A stretch of DNA of 64,000 nucleotides, taken from Senegalia massiliensis (lineage in GTDB: Bacteria > Bacillota > Clostridia > Tissierellales > SIT17). The notes below the pieces were generated by a model, which was not told the origin of the DNA, did no database searches, and saw only the letters and a program-made list of their open reading frames with translations. Shown piece after piece: positions 25,850 through 37,134 of this stretch. Made by a program: the position numbers and the translations under genes. Every line of letters starts with the position of its first letter. Position 1 is the first letter of the stretch. The stretch spans positions 1,831,241 through 1,895,240 of the forward strand of contig NZ_LR130785.1 in assembly GCF_900626135.1 (NCBI RefSeq), in the 5' to 3' direction.

Positions 25850-27478
25850 CTATTCAATAGGAAATTTAACAATAAAATAATTTCCATCTTTAATTACCAA
25901 TTCTATATTACCATTATTTTTTTCAACAAGTTTTTTTACTATATACAGTCCTAATCCTCTTCCTTTTTTTGTGTTTGTAGAATAATTTTTATCAAAAATT
26001 TTATCTTTTATACTTTTTTCTATCACAGGCTTGTTATTATATACACAAAAAATATAATTTCCCAGTTGCTCTTTAATTTCAATCTTTAATAGTTTGTAAG
26101 CTTCATCAGTATTATTTAATGCTTCTATAGAGTTTTTCAATAAATTTGTCAATATTTTTGATAAATCATATATATCTATATTTATATTATTAGGCAATTT
26201 TTCTAAATTAAGATCTACATCAATATTATTTTTTCTTGCTTTATTTACAGCAGAATAAATTGTAGCTTCAATTTCAGGTATCCCAATTTTATATTCTTTA
26301 GTTAGTAAAGTACCTTCTTTTACTATATCCTTTATATATTGTTTTGCTTTATTGTTTTCTTTCATCTCTATTAATCCTTGTATTATTTGAAGCTGATTAA
26401 AAAAATCGTGTTTATACATTCTAAGCTTAATATTAGTATCTTCTGCAATATTTAATTTATAACTAGTAATTTCTTTATCAGATATTAATTTAGAAAAAAA
26501 CAGTAATTCACTAATTATCCATAAAGCTAATAACAAACCTACAAATATTAATAATATAAAATTATCTATTAGAAATATTTTTGATTTTTTTGATATAGGA
26601 TCTAATGATTGAATTATTGATAAATATAATCCATTAGTACCTTCAATTTTTGAAGTACCTAACAATAATTTTTCATTATCATAATGAAATTCCTTTGTTT
26701 CTATGTTTGAAGATGAAGATACTGTACTATCTATTTCTTTAGTAAATTTATAATTAATTTTTCTATTATACACAACTTTCTCATTATTATCATATATAAC
26801 TATATCCTTCAAATCTATCATTGGAATATCATTGTATAATGAACGTATATCATCAGTTTTAATAACTCCTAACAATAATCCAGTTTGAGTAACTTTATCT
26901 CTTCCTTGTAATCCATTTTTTTCAATAATTGCTTCTGGTAAAACATATGACAATTTATTTATAACAGTTAAATCATTATTCTTATTGTACATCCATTTTT
27001 GTTGATTTTTATTTTGAGAAAAATTCTCCAGTATATCCTTATCTAATAATTTAGAGATTTCTATTTCTTCATCTTCAGTTGAAAATATCTCTCCTGAATT
27101 ACTTAAAAAAAATAAAGATTCAATATATTTATTTTTCTTTTTAGCCTCAACTAAAATATTATGTAGGTAATCATCTAATCTAACTTTATATTTATCTTCT
27201 AAACTATTATATCTATATAAAGACGCATTAGAAGAGTTATTATTTGCTATTTCACGTATTGTTTCTTGTAAAGATATAAATTCATAACTTATAGCTTGAG
27301 ACGATTTATATAGTGTCTGTTCCAACGCTCTAACTCTTTCTTCTTTCAATAATTCTACATTTTGATGATATAAAAATATCATATTTAAAATTAATGGTAT
27401 AAAAATTAAAAGTACTATTATTATTATCAGTCTTTTCCTAATTATTTTACTATTAATTAATTCCTTAAGAAATCCCAT
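25850..27478 (-). CDS. Orphan membrane sensor histidine kinase of the Spo0B/DcuS-type
   Basis: About 542 residues. Two membrane helices (residues ~17-38 and ~308-330) enclose an extracytoplasmic sensor domain of some 270 residues. The cytoplasmic part has the phospho-acceptor His in MYKHDFFNQLQIIQGLIEM (SPOB_a helix pair), then an ATPase domain with LTNLLKNSIEALNN (N box) and KKGRGLGLYIVKKL (G2 box). No response regulator is adjacent, so it may feed a distant partner or the sporulation phosphorelay. The start is uncertain: ATG at 27478 or GTG at 27487. A 12-bp hairpin (27496-27523) lies in its leader. Confidence 0.8.
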   Translation of the reverse strand: MGFLKELINSKIIRKRLIIIIVLLIFIPLILNMIFLYHQNVELLKEERVRALEQTLYKSSQAISYEFISLQETIREIANNNSSNASLYRYNSLEDKYKVRLDDYLHNILVEAKKKNKYIESLFFLSNSGEIFSTEDEEIEISKLLDKDILENFSQNKNQQKWMYNKNNDLTVINKLSYVLPEAIIEKNGLQGRDKVTQTGLLLGVIKTDDIRSLYNDIPMIDLKDIVIYDNNEKVVYNRKINYKFTKEIDSTVSSSSNIETKEFHYDNEKLLLGTSKIEGTNGLYLSIIQSLDPISKKSKIFLIDNFILLIFVGLLLALWIISELLFFSKLISDKEITSYKLNIAEDTNIKLRMYKHDFFNQLQIIQGLIEMKENNKAKQYIKDIVKEGTLLTKEYKIGIPEIEATIYSAVNKARKNNIDVDLNLEKLPNNINIDIYDLSKILTNLLKNSIEALNNTDEAYKLLKIEIKEQLGNYIFCVYNNKPVIEKSIKDKIFDKNYSTNTKKGRGLGLYIVKKLVEKNNGNIELVIKDGNYFIVKFPIE

Positions 27479-27657
27479 TGAATTCACTTCTCCCCAAGCT
27501 GTATTCCCCAGGAAATACAGCTTTATAAAGTTTTTGTATCGAATCTTTAGTTATTTTGTCATATTATAGCAATAAAATTATATCAAATTTCATTATAAAA
27601 AACAATTTTATAAGCTTATTAATATATTTTTATATTTTAACATATATAAGGGTATAA

Positions 27658-29014
<1,357 letters not shown>

Positions 29015-29016
<2 letters not shown>

Positions 29017-29040
29017 AAAAGCCTCTGCAGAGGCTTTTTT
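29015..29040. terminator. Bidirectional terminator between gdhA and psuG
   Basis: The GC-rich palindrome 29021-29034 is flanked by A6 and T6 tracts, so it works for both converging genes. It begins at the gdhA stop and ends 7 nt from the psuG stop. Confidence 0.9.
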
Positions 29041-29046
29041 TATTGC

Positions 29047-29964
29047 TTATTTAGAATTTAATAAATCATATGCCAGTTTTGATCCTACAATAGCATTGTT
29101 ATATACTAATTTAATATTTGCTTCTAAACTTTTCCCTTTAGTTACATCTTTTATTTTAGATAATAAATATGGAGTAGCTTCTTTTCCTTTAATATTATTT
29201 TCCTCTGCTTCTTTTACTGAATTTTCTATAACATTATTTATCATATCACTATCCATTTCATATTCTCTTGGAATTGGATTACCTATTACAATACCACCAT
29301 TTAAATTCAATTTCCATTTCATATTTATAGCTTCTGCTAACTCTTTTGTGTTTTCTACTTTATAATCTACTCCAAATCCACTTTTTCTAGTATAAAATGC
29401 TGGAAATTCATCAGTTCCAAATCCAACTACTGGTACACCATGAGTTTCCAAATATTCTAAAGTTAATCCTATATCAAGAATAGATTTTGCACCAGCACAT
29501 ACTACAGCTACATTTGTATTTGCAAGCTCCATTAAATCAGCAGATATATCGAATGTTTCCTGTGCATTTCTATGAACTCCTCCTATTCCACCAGTTGCAA
29601 ATACTTTAATTCCTACCATTTCACTAATTATCATGGTAGATGCTACAGTAGTTGCTCCGTTTAATTTTTTAGATAATATAAAAGGCAAATCTCTTCTACT
29701 AGTCTTAACAACACCTTTTGCTTTCCCTAAATATTCCAATTCGTCATCATTTAATCCCACTTTAATTTTCCCATCTAATATTGCGATTGTAGCTGGAATA
29801 CTTCCATTTTCTCTAACAAGTCTTTCAACTTCTCTTGCCATTTCAACATTTTGAGGGTATGGCATTCCATGGGAAATTATAGTTGATTCAAGTGAAACTA
29901 CTGGTTTATTTTCATCTAAAGCCTTTTTAACCTCATCTTTTATTTCAATATATTCTTTTAACAT
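29047..29964 (-). CDS. psuG: Pseudouridine-5'-phosphate glycosidase
   Basis: 305 residues. The family signature VSLESTIISHGMPYPQN is at residues 22-38 (catalytic Glu), then KTSRRDLP, VFATGGIGGVHR, VVCAGAKSILDIG, YLETHGVPVVG and NPIPREYEM. The enzyme splits pseudouridine 5'-phosphate into uracil and ribose 5-phosphate. The upstream kinase gene overlaps it by 7 nt, giving a two-gene pseudouridine catabolic operon. Confidence 0.95.
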   Translation of the reverse strand: MLKEYIEIKDEVKKALDENKPVVSLESTIISHGMPYPQNVEMAREVERLVRENGSIPATIAILDGKIKVGLNDDELEYLGKAKGVVKTSRRDLPFILSKKLNGATTVASTMIISEMVGIKVFATGGIGGVHRNAQETFDISADLMELANTNVAVVCAGAKSILDIGLTLEYLETHGVPVVGFGTDEFPAFYTRKSGFGVDYKVENTKELAEAINMKWKLNLNGGIVIGNPIPREYEMDSDMINNVIENSVKEAEENNIKGKEATPYLLSKIKDVTKGKSLEANIKLVYNNAIVGSKLAYDLLNSK

Positions 29965-31049
29965 ATATTCATCTCCTCTATTATATTTTTTATATTATTT
30001 ATAGACATATCTCTACTTACAGTATTATAACTTTTCATTGTAATAATTGATGCGCCAATTGAAAATATTACTCTTTCTTCTAAAGAAAAATCGTTTAAAT
30101 ATCCATATATAAGTGCTGCCATAAAAGAATCTCCAGCTCCAGTAGCATTAATTATATCTATTTCTGGACTTTTGATATGACCAGATGCATTTTCATTTTT
30201 ATAAAATACTCCTTCTTTACCAAGTGTAATAATAATATTTTTTACACCTTTATTTAAGAAGTAATTTCCTACCTTTTCCAAGTCATTTTTGCTTTTTATT
30301 TTTATTCCACTAAGAATTTCAGCTTCATATTTATTAGGTTTAATTGTATGAAACTTACCTATGATATCTTTTATTTTTAATGCTTTAGTAGTAGACACTG
30401 TATCTATAAATATATCTTTATGGCTATAATTATTTGTAATATAATCTATAGTCTCTTTAGTTAAATTTGTATCCAACACTATACATTTAGACATGTTTAT
30501 GATTCCAGCTTTTTCTCTTAAAAATTCAGATGTTATTTCATTAAAAATATCCATTGCTGATATTGCAACATCCATATCTCCATCATTGTCTAATATTGAT
30601 AAATACGTAGATGTAGAATGTTTTTTAGAAATTAACATATTATCTGTAACTATATTTGAGAATTTAAGTTCATTTAATACTTTTTTTCCATAAATATCAT
30701 CACCAATTGCAGAAATTAGATTAACATTTTCTTTTAATAAAGATAAATTTTCAGCAATATTTCTTGCAACACCACCAACAGAAAGCTCAATTTTACCTGG
30801 ATTTGAATCATTTCTAATTAGTTTCTCATTACTAAATCCTTGTATATCTATATTACTTCCACCAATTACTATTATTTCTTGATTATTGAGTATATAACCC
30901 TTACCTTTTATTATACCTTTCTTTATCAAGTTACCAATATGAACTGCTACAGAAGAACGTTTTATATTTAATATATCTGCAAGTTCCTTTTGGCTTATAA
31001 GAGGATTTTCACTTATAAGTTTTAAAATTTCTCGTTCTCTACCTGTCAT
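29958..31049 (-). CDS. psuK: PfkB family kinase with N-terminal winged helix, likely pseudouridine kinase
   Basis: 363 residues. A helix-turn-helix segment (residues ~1-58: ILKLISENPLISQKELADIL followed by RSSVAVHIGNLIKKG) is fused to a ribokinase-like domain. The domain has VIGGSNIDIQGF, GGVARNIAENL, NKYEAEIL and the C-terminal INATGAGDSFMAAL anion hole with catalytic Asp. The overlap with psuG identifies pseudouridine as the probable substrate (ATP-dependent 5'-phosphorylation). The DNA-binding domain suggests self-regulation by the same protein, which is inference. Confidence 0.85.
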   Translation of the reverse strand: MTGREREILKLISENPLISQKELADILNIKRSSVAVHIGNLIKKGIIKGKGYILNNQEIIVIGGSNIDIQGFSNEKLIRNDSNPGKIELSVGGVARNIAENLSLLKENVNLISAIGDDIYGKKVLNELKFSNIVTDNMLISKKHSTSTYLSILDNDGDMDVAISAMDIFNEITSEFLREKAGIINMSKCIVLDTNLTKETIDYITNNYSHKDIFIDTVSTTKALKIKDIIGKFHTIKPNKYEAEILSGIKIKSKNDLEKVGNYFLNKGVKNIIITLGKEGVFYKNENASGHIKSPEIDIINATGAGDSFMAALIYGYLNDFSLEERVIFSIGASIITMKSYNTVSRDMSINNIKNIIEEMNIC

Positions 31050-31115
31050 TTCATCACCAACTTAAGTTTATATTATAAGCTTATGCTTACATTGTATATT
31101 ATTTTAAAACTTTTA

Positions 31116-32381
31116 TCAAGTATTTTTTCTAATTTTATTTTGATATTCACTATATTTATTTTCTAATTTATTATCTGCAGCTTTATAATATTTTCTTCCT
31201 TTTAAATCATCAGGTAAATATTCTTGACTAACATAATGATTTTTATAATTATGAGGATATTTATACTGTAATCCTCTCTCCATGCTTTTCGCACCTTTAT
31301 AATGACTATCTTTTAAATGATTCGGAATTTCACCAATATTACCTTTATCTAAGTCTTCTAATGCTTTATCTATAGAAATATATGCTGAATTTGATTTAGG
31401 AGAATTTGATAATAATATGGTTGCTTGAGATAATGGTATTCTAGCTTCAGGTAACCCTAATTTATATGCAGATTCTACACAACTATTTGTAATAGTGATT
31501 GCATTTGGATAAGCTAATCCTATATCTTCTGATGCAATAACTAGTAACCTTCTACATATAGATATTAAATCACCAGCCTTTATAAGGCGAGCTAAATAAT
31601 GAATTGCTGCATCAGCATCACTACCTCTAATTGATTTTTGAAATGCGCTTAGGGTATCATAATGATTATCTCCAAACTTATCATAATTAAAACCAGAAGT
31701 TTGAGTACATTCTTTAGCAACATCTAAATCAATATAAATTTCTTTTTTATTTAAGCAATAATATATTGCCGATTCTAAATCATTTAATGATCTTCTTAAA
31801 TCTCCATTTGACATATTTGCAATATAATATAGAGCCTTCTCATCGTATTTTATATCTCTTTTCACTATTTTCTCTTCTGAAATAAATATAGCTCTTTTTA
31901 ATCCTTCTACTATTTCATCATTATTTAATTTCTTAAATTCAAATACTGTAGATCTACTTATAATTGCATTAAATATTGTAAAATACGGATTTTCTGTAGT
32001 ACTAGATATAAGAGTAATTTCTCCACTTTCTATAAATTTAAGTAAGGATTGTTGCTGCTTTTTATTAAAGTTCTGAATTTCATCTAAATATAGTAAAATC
32101 CCTTTATTTGCGAGAAAAGTATCTATTTCTTCTGTTATCATTTTAATATCTTTTACAGATGCATTAGTAGCATTTAATTTATATAATTTTTTATTTGTAG
32201 ATTCTGCTATGATATTTGCAACAGTGGTTTTTCCAGTTCCAGGAGGGCCATAAAAAATCATATTTGGTATATGTTTTGATTGAATTATATTCTTTAGTAA
32301 CTTATTATTTCCTAATATATGAGTTTGACCTATAACTTCTTCTATTTTTTTAGGTCTTATAATATCTGCTAATGGTTTCAC
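31116..32381 (-). CDS. rarA: Replication-associated recombination protein A (RarA/MgsA AAA+ ATPase)
   Basis: 421 residues. RPKKIEEVIGQTHILG opens the protein. Walker A is GPPGTGKTT near 47 and Walker B is LLYLDEIQNFNKKQQQ. SSTTENPYF follows (sensor 1), and the C-terminal MgsA domain has RGSDADAAIHYLARLI and ASEDIGLAYPNA. It is a DnaX/RuvB-like clamp-loader relative acting at stalled forks. It lies downstream of the ornithine operon terminator and upstream of psuK. Confidence 0.95.
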   Translation of the reverse strand: MKPLADIIRPKKIEEVIGQTHILGNNKLLKNIIQSKHIPNMIFYGPPGTGKTTVANIIAESTNKKLYKLNATNASVKDIKMITEEIDTFLANKGILLYLDEIQNFNKKQQQSLLKFIESGEITLISSTTENPYFTIFNAIISRSTVFEFKKLNNDEIVEGLKRAIFISEEKIVKRDIKYDEKALYYIANMSNGDLRRSLNDLESAIYYCLNKKEIYIDLDVAKECTQTSGFNYDKFGDNHYDTLSAFQKSIRGSDADAAIHYLARLIKAGDLISICRRLLVIASEDIGLAYPNAITITNSCVESAYKLGLPEARIPLSQATILLSNSPKSNSAYISIDKALEDLDKGNIGEIPNHLKDSHYKGAKSMERGLQYKYPHNYKNHYVSQEYLPDDLKGRKYYKAADNKLENKYSEYQNKIRKNT

Positions 32382-32393
32382 TTTATCACCTTT

Positions 32394-32432
32394 CCAAAAA
32401 AATTAAGGATATAAGAAATTTCTTATATCCTT
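32394..32432 (-). terminator. Terminator of the ornithine operon
   Basis: Arms of 14 nt (32405-32418 and 32419-32432) are exact reverse complements. On the minus strand a U7 tract follows (complement of 32394-32402). It lies about 58 nt past the orr stop. Confidence 0.8.
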
Positions 32433-32489
32433 TAAATTTATTCTATATTATATTATATCACCAGTTATATAGCTTTCAATATATATCTC

Positions 32490-33554
32490 TTAAATTATAT
32501 TTTTAGATACATAACTAGAAGTCATAAGTTTTAAAATGCCACCATAATTAAGTCCAAATTTTATTATATCACCTGTTTTATACATTGATATACTATCAGT
32601 AACATCTATAATTAAATGATCACTACTTTGACCAATTATAGCTATATTTTCATCTTTAGGAAATAAATCTTCAACATCTATATCTTGCTTTCCTATTGCA
32701 CATATAGCTCTTTTTCTATTACCTTTATCTATAAAAGATGGTTTTCTACCAAAAGCATCCATACCTATTTCACCTATTGGTATTGAAGGTTTACTTTTTA
32801 ATTCAATTATTTCAGCCTCAAGCTCAAACACATCATTATGAGTTCCAGTAATTTGATGTCCAAAAGCAGTTTCTCTTCCTAAAATTAGTGCTTCTCCTAA
32901 TCTTAATTGATTAATTTCACCAGGCATATCATCTGTTTCTAAAAGATATAATGAAGATGAGTTTCCACCAGATAATATTTCTATCTGTACTTCAAATTCC
33001 TCTTCTATCTTTTCTTTTATTTCAGCTAATTTACGAAGATTATCTCTCCTAGGTATAACCCCACCATAACAAGTTAAATTCGTACCTAATCCAATTAACC
33101 TTACTCCTTTTAATGTAATTATCTCTGTTATTAATTCATATATCTCTGTTTCCTCAAATATACCTTCTCTTAAATCTCCTAAATCTACCATTAAAATAAT
33201 ATCATGAACTTTATTTTGTTTTTCTCCTTCACGAGATAACTCTTTTATAGTTGAAAGTTCAGAATTAAGAGATATATCAGCATATCTTACAACCTTTTCA
33301 GCTTCAGAAATCATAGGAAGTCTTAACATTATTTTTGGTAAATTAAACTTTTCAAGAGTTATTAAATTTTCTATCCTAGAATCTGCCAGAAAGCTTACTC
33401 CACCTTGTACAAATATCTCTGATAACCTTATATCTCCAGAAAAAACTTTAGTAACTCCTCCAGCATTTATGCCGTGCTTTTTACAGATTTTCATAAGAAC
33501 TTCTACATTCTCTTTTAATTTTTTACTATCTATTATTAAACTTGGATAATTCAT
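32490..33554 (-). CDS. orr: Ornithine racemase (PLP, alanine racemase-like fold)
   Basis: 354 residues of the YhfX/alanine racemase-like PLP family. NAGGVTKVFSGD near residue 30 holds the PLP lysine. MVDLGDLREGIF, LGTNLTCYGG, LSGGNSSSLYLL and RLGEALILGRET are the conserved blocks of ornithine racemase. It converts L-ornithine to D-ornithine, the substrate of the aminomutase encoded upstream in the same operon. It is the last gene of the operon, 13 nt after the GlmL-like gene. Confidence 0.88.
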   Translation of the reverse strand: MNYPSLIIDSKKLKENVEVLMKICKKHGINAGGVTKVFSGDIRLSEIFVQGGVSFLADSRIENLITLEKFNLPKIMLRLPMISEAEKVVRYADISLNSELSTIKELSREGEKQNKVHDIILMVDLGDLREGIFEETEIYELITEIITLKGVRLIGLGTNLTCYGGVIPRRDNLRKLAEIKEKIEEEFEVQIEILSGGNSSSLYLLETDDMPGEINQLRLGEALILGRETAFGHQITGTHNDVFELEAEIIELKSKPSIPIGEIGMDAFGRKPSFIDKGNRKRAICAIGKQDIDVEDLFPKDENIAIIGQSSDHLIIDVTDSISMYKTGDIIKFGLNYGGILKLMTSSYVSKNII

Positions 33555-33566
33555 ATTTTCCTCCTA

Positions 33567-34931
33567 CTAAATTTCTAAGCTCTGTTTTAAAAGTTTAAGT
33601 GCAGCTTCACTATATTCAGTAGATAGCACACCTAAGGATGCCATAATATAATTATTGTCAACCAAGATTGAAGCCTCACTAGTTGGGAATAAATCATCCC
33701 CTTTATTACTTTTAGCTATAGATTCCATTATCTCAACTCTATTAGGAAGTCTTGTTAAAGCACCACCAGTACCAATAATATATTTTATATTAGTTAAGTC
33801 TTTACCTTCAGCAACAGTTTTTTTGCCAGATGCACCATATAGAGCTCTAAATTTACCGGCATGTCTTTTTACTGAAGTAATAACTGCTTCTTTTGTAAGT
33901 TCTTCTACAAACTTTTTCTCTAAGTCCTTAGTAGGTATGGGTTTATGGTTTTCAATTAAGTGATCTAATTCTTCAGTAGATATTGAGAGCTTGTTAGATA
34001 AAGTATCTTTACCTATTCTATCTACAATATTTTTCATGTTTACATATACACCCAAATCACCTTCTACTGTTCTTTTAGCTAAAGGCTCAGGACTAATTAA
34101 AATTCTATTTACCTCTTCACTACCTTCTGTAACAGAATGCAAGTCAGTAGTTGCACCTCCAACATCTAGTGTAATAAGATCTCCTATATCTTCTTTTAAA
34201 AGTTTAGAAGCGGTCATTACTGCTCCAGGTGTTGGCATTATGTGACCATTTACCATTTCTTTTACTTTTTTCATTCCTGGTGCATGAATAATATGCTCTT
34301 CAAATACATCTTGAATTACTTTCCTTGTAGGTTCAATATTTAATTTGTCAATTTTTGGATAAACATTTTCTACAATATATAATTTACCAGGATAATCTTC
34401 AAATATTAATTTTATTTCTTCTTGATTTTCTATGTTCCCAGCATATATAACAGGAACATCAAATTTTAAATCTGCAATCTTTTCAGCATTATATATTGAA
34501 GTATCACGTTCTCCATAATCTACTCCGCCTGCAATTAATATTATATTAGGTTTTATTTCTTTTAATTTATTTATATCTGTTCTTCTAATCTTTCCAGCAG
34601 TTACTTGATGAATATTTGCTCCAGCTCCAAGTGCCGCTTCCTTTGCTGCTCTTACAGTCATATCATATACAAGTCCATGAACTGTCATACGAAGTCCTCC
34701 AGCTGCTGAGCTAGTTGCAACTAATTTATCATATTCTATGGTCTCTATATTTAAATTTTCTTTTAAACTTTCAATTGCGTTATTAAGACCAATATTTACA
34801 TCACCTTCATCCACTGTTGTTGCAGCTTGCCCCTGCCCAATAAATTTGGGCTGGGAGCTGAATATTCCATTAAATGCATTTATCACTGTAGTAGTACTTC
34901 CTATTTCAGCAACTAAAACATTAATTTTCAT
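33567..34931 (-). CDS. GlmL/MutL-like ATPase, putative reactivase of the B12 aminomutase
   Basis: 454 residues of the actin-fold MutL/GlmL family found beside adenosylcobalamin mutases. VLVAEIGSTTTVINAF near residue 5 (phosphate 1), LDVGGATTDLHSV near 225 (phosphate 2) and IIGTGGALTRL near 385 (adenosine) are visible. Members are thought to protect or reactivate mutases by exchanging damaged cobalamin. Here it overlaps oraE by 11 nt and precedes orr, the order described for Acetoanaerobium sticklandii. The reactivase role is inferred from the family. Confidence 0.82.
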   Translation of the reverse strand: MKINVLVAEIGSTTTVINAFNGIFSSQPKFIGQGQAATTVDEGDVNIGLNNAIESLKENLNIETIEYDKLVATSSAAGGLRMTVHGLVYDMTVRAAKEAALGAGANIHQVTAGKIRRTDINKLKEIKPNIILIAGGVDYGERDTSIYNAEKIADLKFDVPVIYAGNIENQEEIKLIFEDYPGKLYIVENVYPKIDKLNIEPTRKVIQDVFEEHIIHAPGMKKVKEMVNGHIMPTPGAVMTASKLLKEDIGDLITLDVGGATTDLHSVTEGSEEVNRILISPEPLAKRTVEGDLGVYVNMKNIVDRIGKDTLSNKLSISTEELDHLIENHKPIPTKDLEKKFVEELTKEAVITSVKRHAGKFRALYGASGKKTVAEGKDLTNIKYIIGTGGALTRLPNRVEIMESIAKSNKGDDLFPTSEASILVDNNYIMASLGVLSTEYSEAALKLLKQSLEI

Positions 34932-37134
34932 TTTTTTTCCTTCTCTCTTTTACTAAAGCTGTAGCTACATGGATTCCTTTAGTACCTCTACCAAAACCTG
35001 CATCCATTCCATTCTTTTCAGCAATTTCTGGTGTTACTTGTGTACCTCCTGCAAGTATTACTAATTTATCACGTATACCTTTTTCTATTGCTAAATCATG
35101 AATATTTTTCATGTTTTTATAATGAACATCATCATGACTAATAATTGTAGAAGCAAGTATTGCATCTGCATTTAATTCTATAGCGGCATCTACAAGTTTT
35201 TCTACAGGAACTGAAGTTCCAAGATAGTGTACATCTATTCCATATTTTTCTATTCCACCATGTTTTATGTCAATGATTTCTCTAAGTCCTACAGAGTGTT
35301 CATCTTCACCAACTGTACCTGCAACTATTGTCATTGGGTTATTATTGATCTCTTCCCTTATTTCATCTTCAGTCATAACCTGAGGCTTTGGAGGGATTAC
35401 TAATTCATCTAAATCAATAGCAAATGGTACTCTACCTTTTATTTCTACTCTTGTACCTTCTGCTTGTTGCATAACTTCTTTATGAATCATTTCAACATCA
35501 AGTAATCCCATCTTTTTCCCTACTTCTATAGCTGCAAATTCAGCAGTTCTTTCATCTACAGGTAAGAATAAAGTAGTTTGTACTATTCCGTCACCTTTCC
35601 ATTCCATTTCTGGTTTGATTTTTGAAGACTCTCTTAATTCTTCTGTTTCAGCAAGTCTTAAATTAACATTATCATTTTCATCTAGCTCGTCTATATAAAT
35701 TATTTTATCAGGATCTTTAAATGTATCTCCATCAATTAATTTTGAAGGGTCATCTTTTGCATCTTTATTGTACTGCTCTACATTATTATACCCAAAGAAT
35801 GCAGTTACTGGTGCCATATAATCTTCATCTCTCTCAAATATAGTACCTCTTCCGATACCTCCATCCATTTTTCTTGCAATTCCATCTCCATTTCTTTCAG
35901 GATATTCTCCAGAATCTACAAAGAAACCTTCTTCTACAGCTTTAAAGTATCCACCTGCTTCTAATATTTCTTCCATAAATAATATAGCTCTTTCTTTTAA
36001 TTCTCTTACTTTATCAGCAAGTTCACCTTTGTCCCTTTTAAGTTCTATCATTTCCATCAAGCCATCCATACCTACAAGAGCTTGTTTTGCTGTATCTGTT
36101 CCTTCTATATTATATATATGCCATGGTACATTTCTACCTTCATCAGGAGTAATTGTAGATTGTATTTCAGCACGTGTTAATTTTGATATTAATAAATTTA
36201 AAGTATGAGTTACAGTTGCTTCCCTCGTAGAAGATCCCATATATTTTGTATTTTGTTGAGCTCTCATCTTATATTCTCTAAATAACTCTCTTAATGCAAC
36301 AGCATATGGTAAATCAAGTCTCATACTTGGTGCTGGTGGTGCAGTTGGAGGAACTGTTGATAATGCAATATCTTCTTTTTTCATTCCTGCTTTTACAGAA
36401 AAGATTGAATTTAATGCATGTTGAACCATTAATTCTGGCATAACTTTCCATGCTTCTCTTGCAGTAGCATTTGCATTATGAGCTCCATCTATTTGAACTA
36501 TTCCAGCCCACGCCATTACTTTTTTTGCATTTGCAGCATCTACAAATGATCTGATCATATTTATATTTCTATAAAGAACATTATATTGTGGATCCTGATG
36601 GGCGCCATTTACACCTTCCTCTGCAAACATAACTGCTATTTCAGGTCCTGCTACACCACTTACATAAGAATGATAATTTATTGGTCTTCCAACTTCATCT
36701 TCTATTATATCTAAAGCTTTTCTTTGTGCTCTAACTTGTTTTCTAGTAATTGGTATTCCACCTATACCTTGTGGTGTTCCTTCAATTAAACCATCAAAAT
36801 GACTTTGTCCTGCAGTTCTAATTACCATCAAATGATCTGCTCCATGCCACGCTGCCATACGCATTCTTCTAATATCATCTTCAAATCTACCAGATGCTAT
36901 TTCTGTAGTAATTACATTTGTAGGTTGTGGATCTATATCATTAAAATAATGAGCAGATGGTAAAGATTGACTCCTATCTAAATTTTCTGCTGTATCATAA
37001 TATTCAAATTGTCCTATTTTTCTTTTTTCTCCAGTTCCTTTTCTCCACTGCCATCCTCTTCTTCGTGGTCTATATTTATCTAAATCTTTTAGTAATTCTT
37101 TTATATCTAATCTTTCATTTGGTTTAAGATTCAT
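34921..37134 (-). CDS. oraE: D-ornithine 4,5-aminomutase, E (large, cobalamin-binding) subunit
   Basis: About 737 residues. The N-terminal TIM barrel has NVITTEIASGRFEDDI, GTPQGIGGIPITRKQ and SSTREATVTHTLNL. The C-terminal Rossmann B12 domain has VGEDEHSVGLREI (the DxHxxG lower-ligand motif, intact) followed by VHYLGTSVPVEKLV, plus a PLP-Lys region. With OraS it converts D-ornithine to 2,4-diaminopentanoate. I choose ATG 37134, 8 nt after GGAGG inside the oraS end. It overlaps oraS and the GlmL-like gene, so translation is coupled. Confidence 0.95.
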   Translation of the reverse strand: MNLKPNERLDIKELLKDLDKYRPRRRGWQWRKGTGEKRKIGQFEYYDTAENLDRSQSLPSAHYFNDIDPQPTNVITTEIASGRFEDDIRRMRMAAWHGADHLMVIRTAGQSHFDGLIEGTPQGIGGIPITRKQVRAQRKALDIIEDEVGRPINYHSYVSGVAGPEIAVMFAEEGVNGAHQDPQYNVLYRNINMIRSFVDAANAKKVMAWAGIVQIDGAHNANATAREAWKVMPELMVQHALNSIFSVKAGMKKEDIALSTVPPTAPPAPSMRLDLPYAVALRELFREYKMRAQQNTKYMGSSTREATVTHTLNLLISKLTRAEIQSTITPDEGRNVPWHIYNIEGTDTAKQALVGMDGLMEMIELKRDKGELADKVRELKERAILFMEEILEAGGYFKAVEEGFFVDSGEYPERNGDGIARKMDGGIGRGTIFERDEDYMAPVTAFFGYNNVEQYNKDAKDDPSKLIDGDTFKDPDKIIYIDELDENDNVNLRLAETEELRESSKIKPEMEWKGDGIVQTTLFLPVDERTAEFAAIEVGKKMGLLDVEMIHKEVMQQAEGTRVEIKGRVPFAIDLDELVIPPKPQVMTEDEIREEINNNPMTIVAGTVGEDEHSVGLREIIDIKHGGIEKYGIDVHYLGTSVPVEKLVDAAIELNADAILASTIISHDDVHYKNMKNIHDLAIEKGIRDKLVILAGGTQVTPEIAEKNGMDAGFGRGTKGIHVATALVKERRKKNEN

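Noticed and set aside
33567-34931. DNA mismatch repair MutL
   Set aside because: The name MutL is also used for the actin-fold GlmL family. The motifs GSTTTVI, DVGGATTDLHS and GTGGALTRL and the position beside oraE rule out the mismatch-repair protein.
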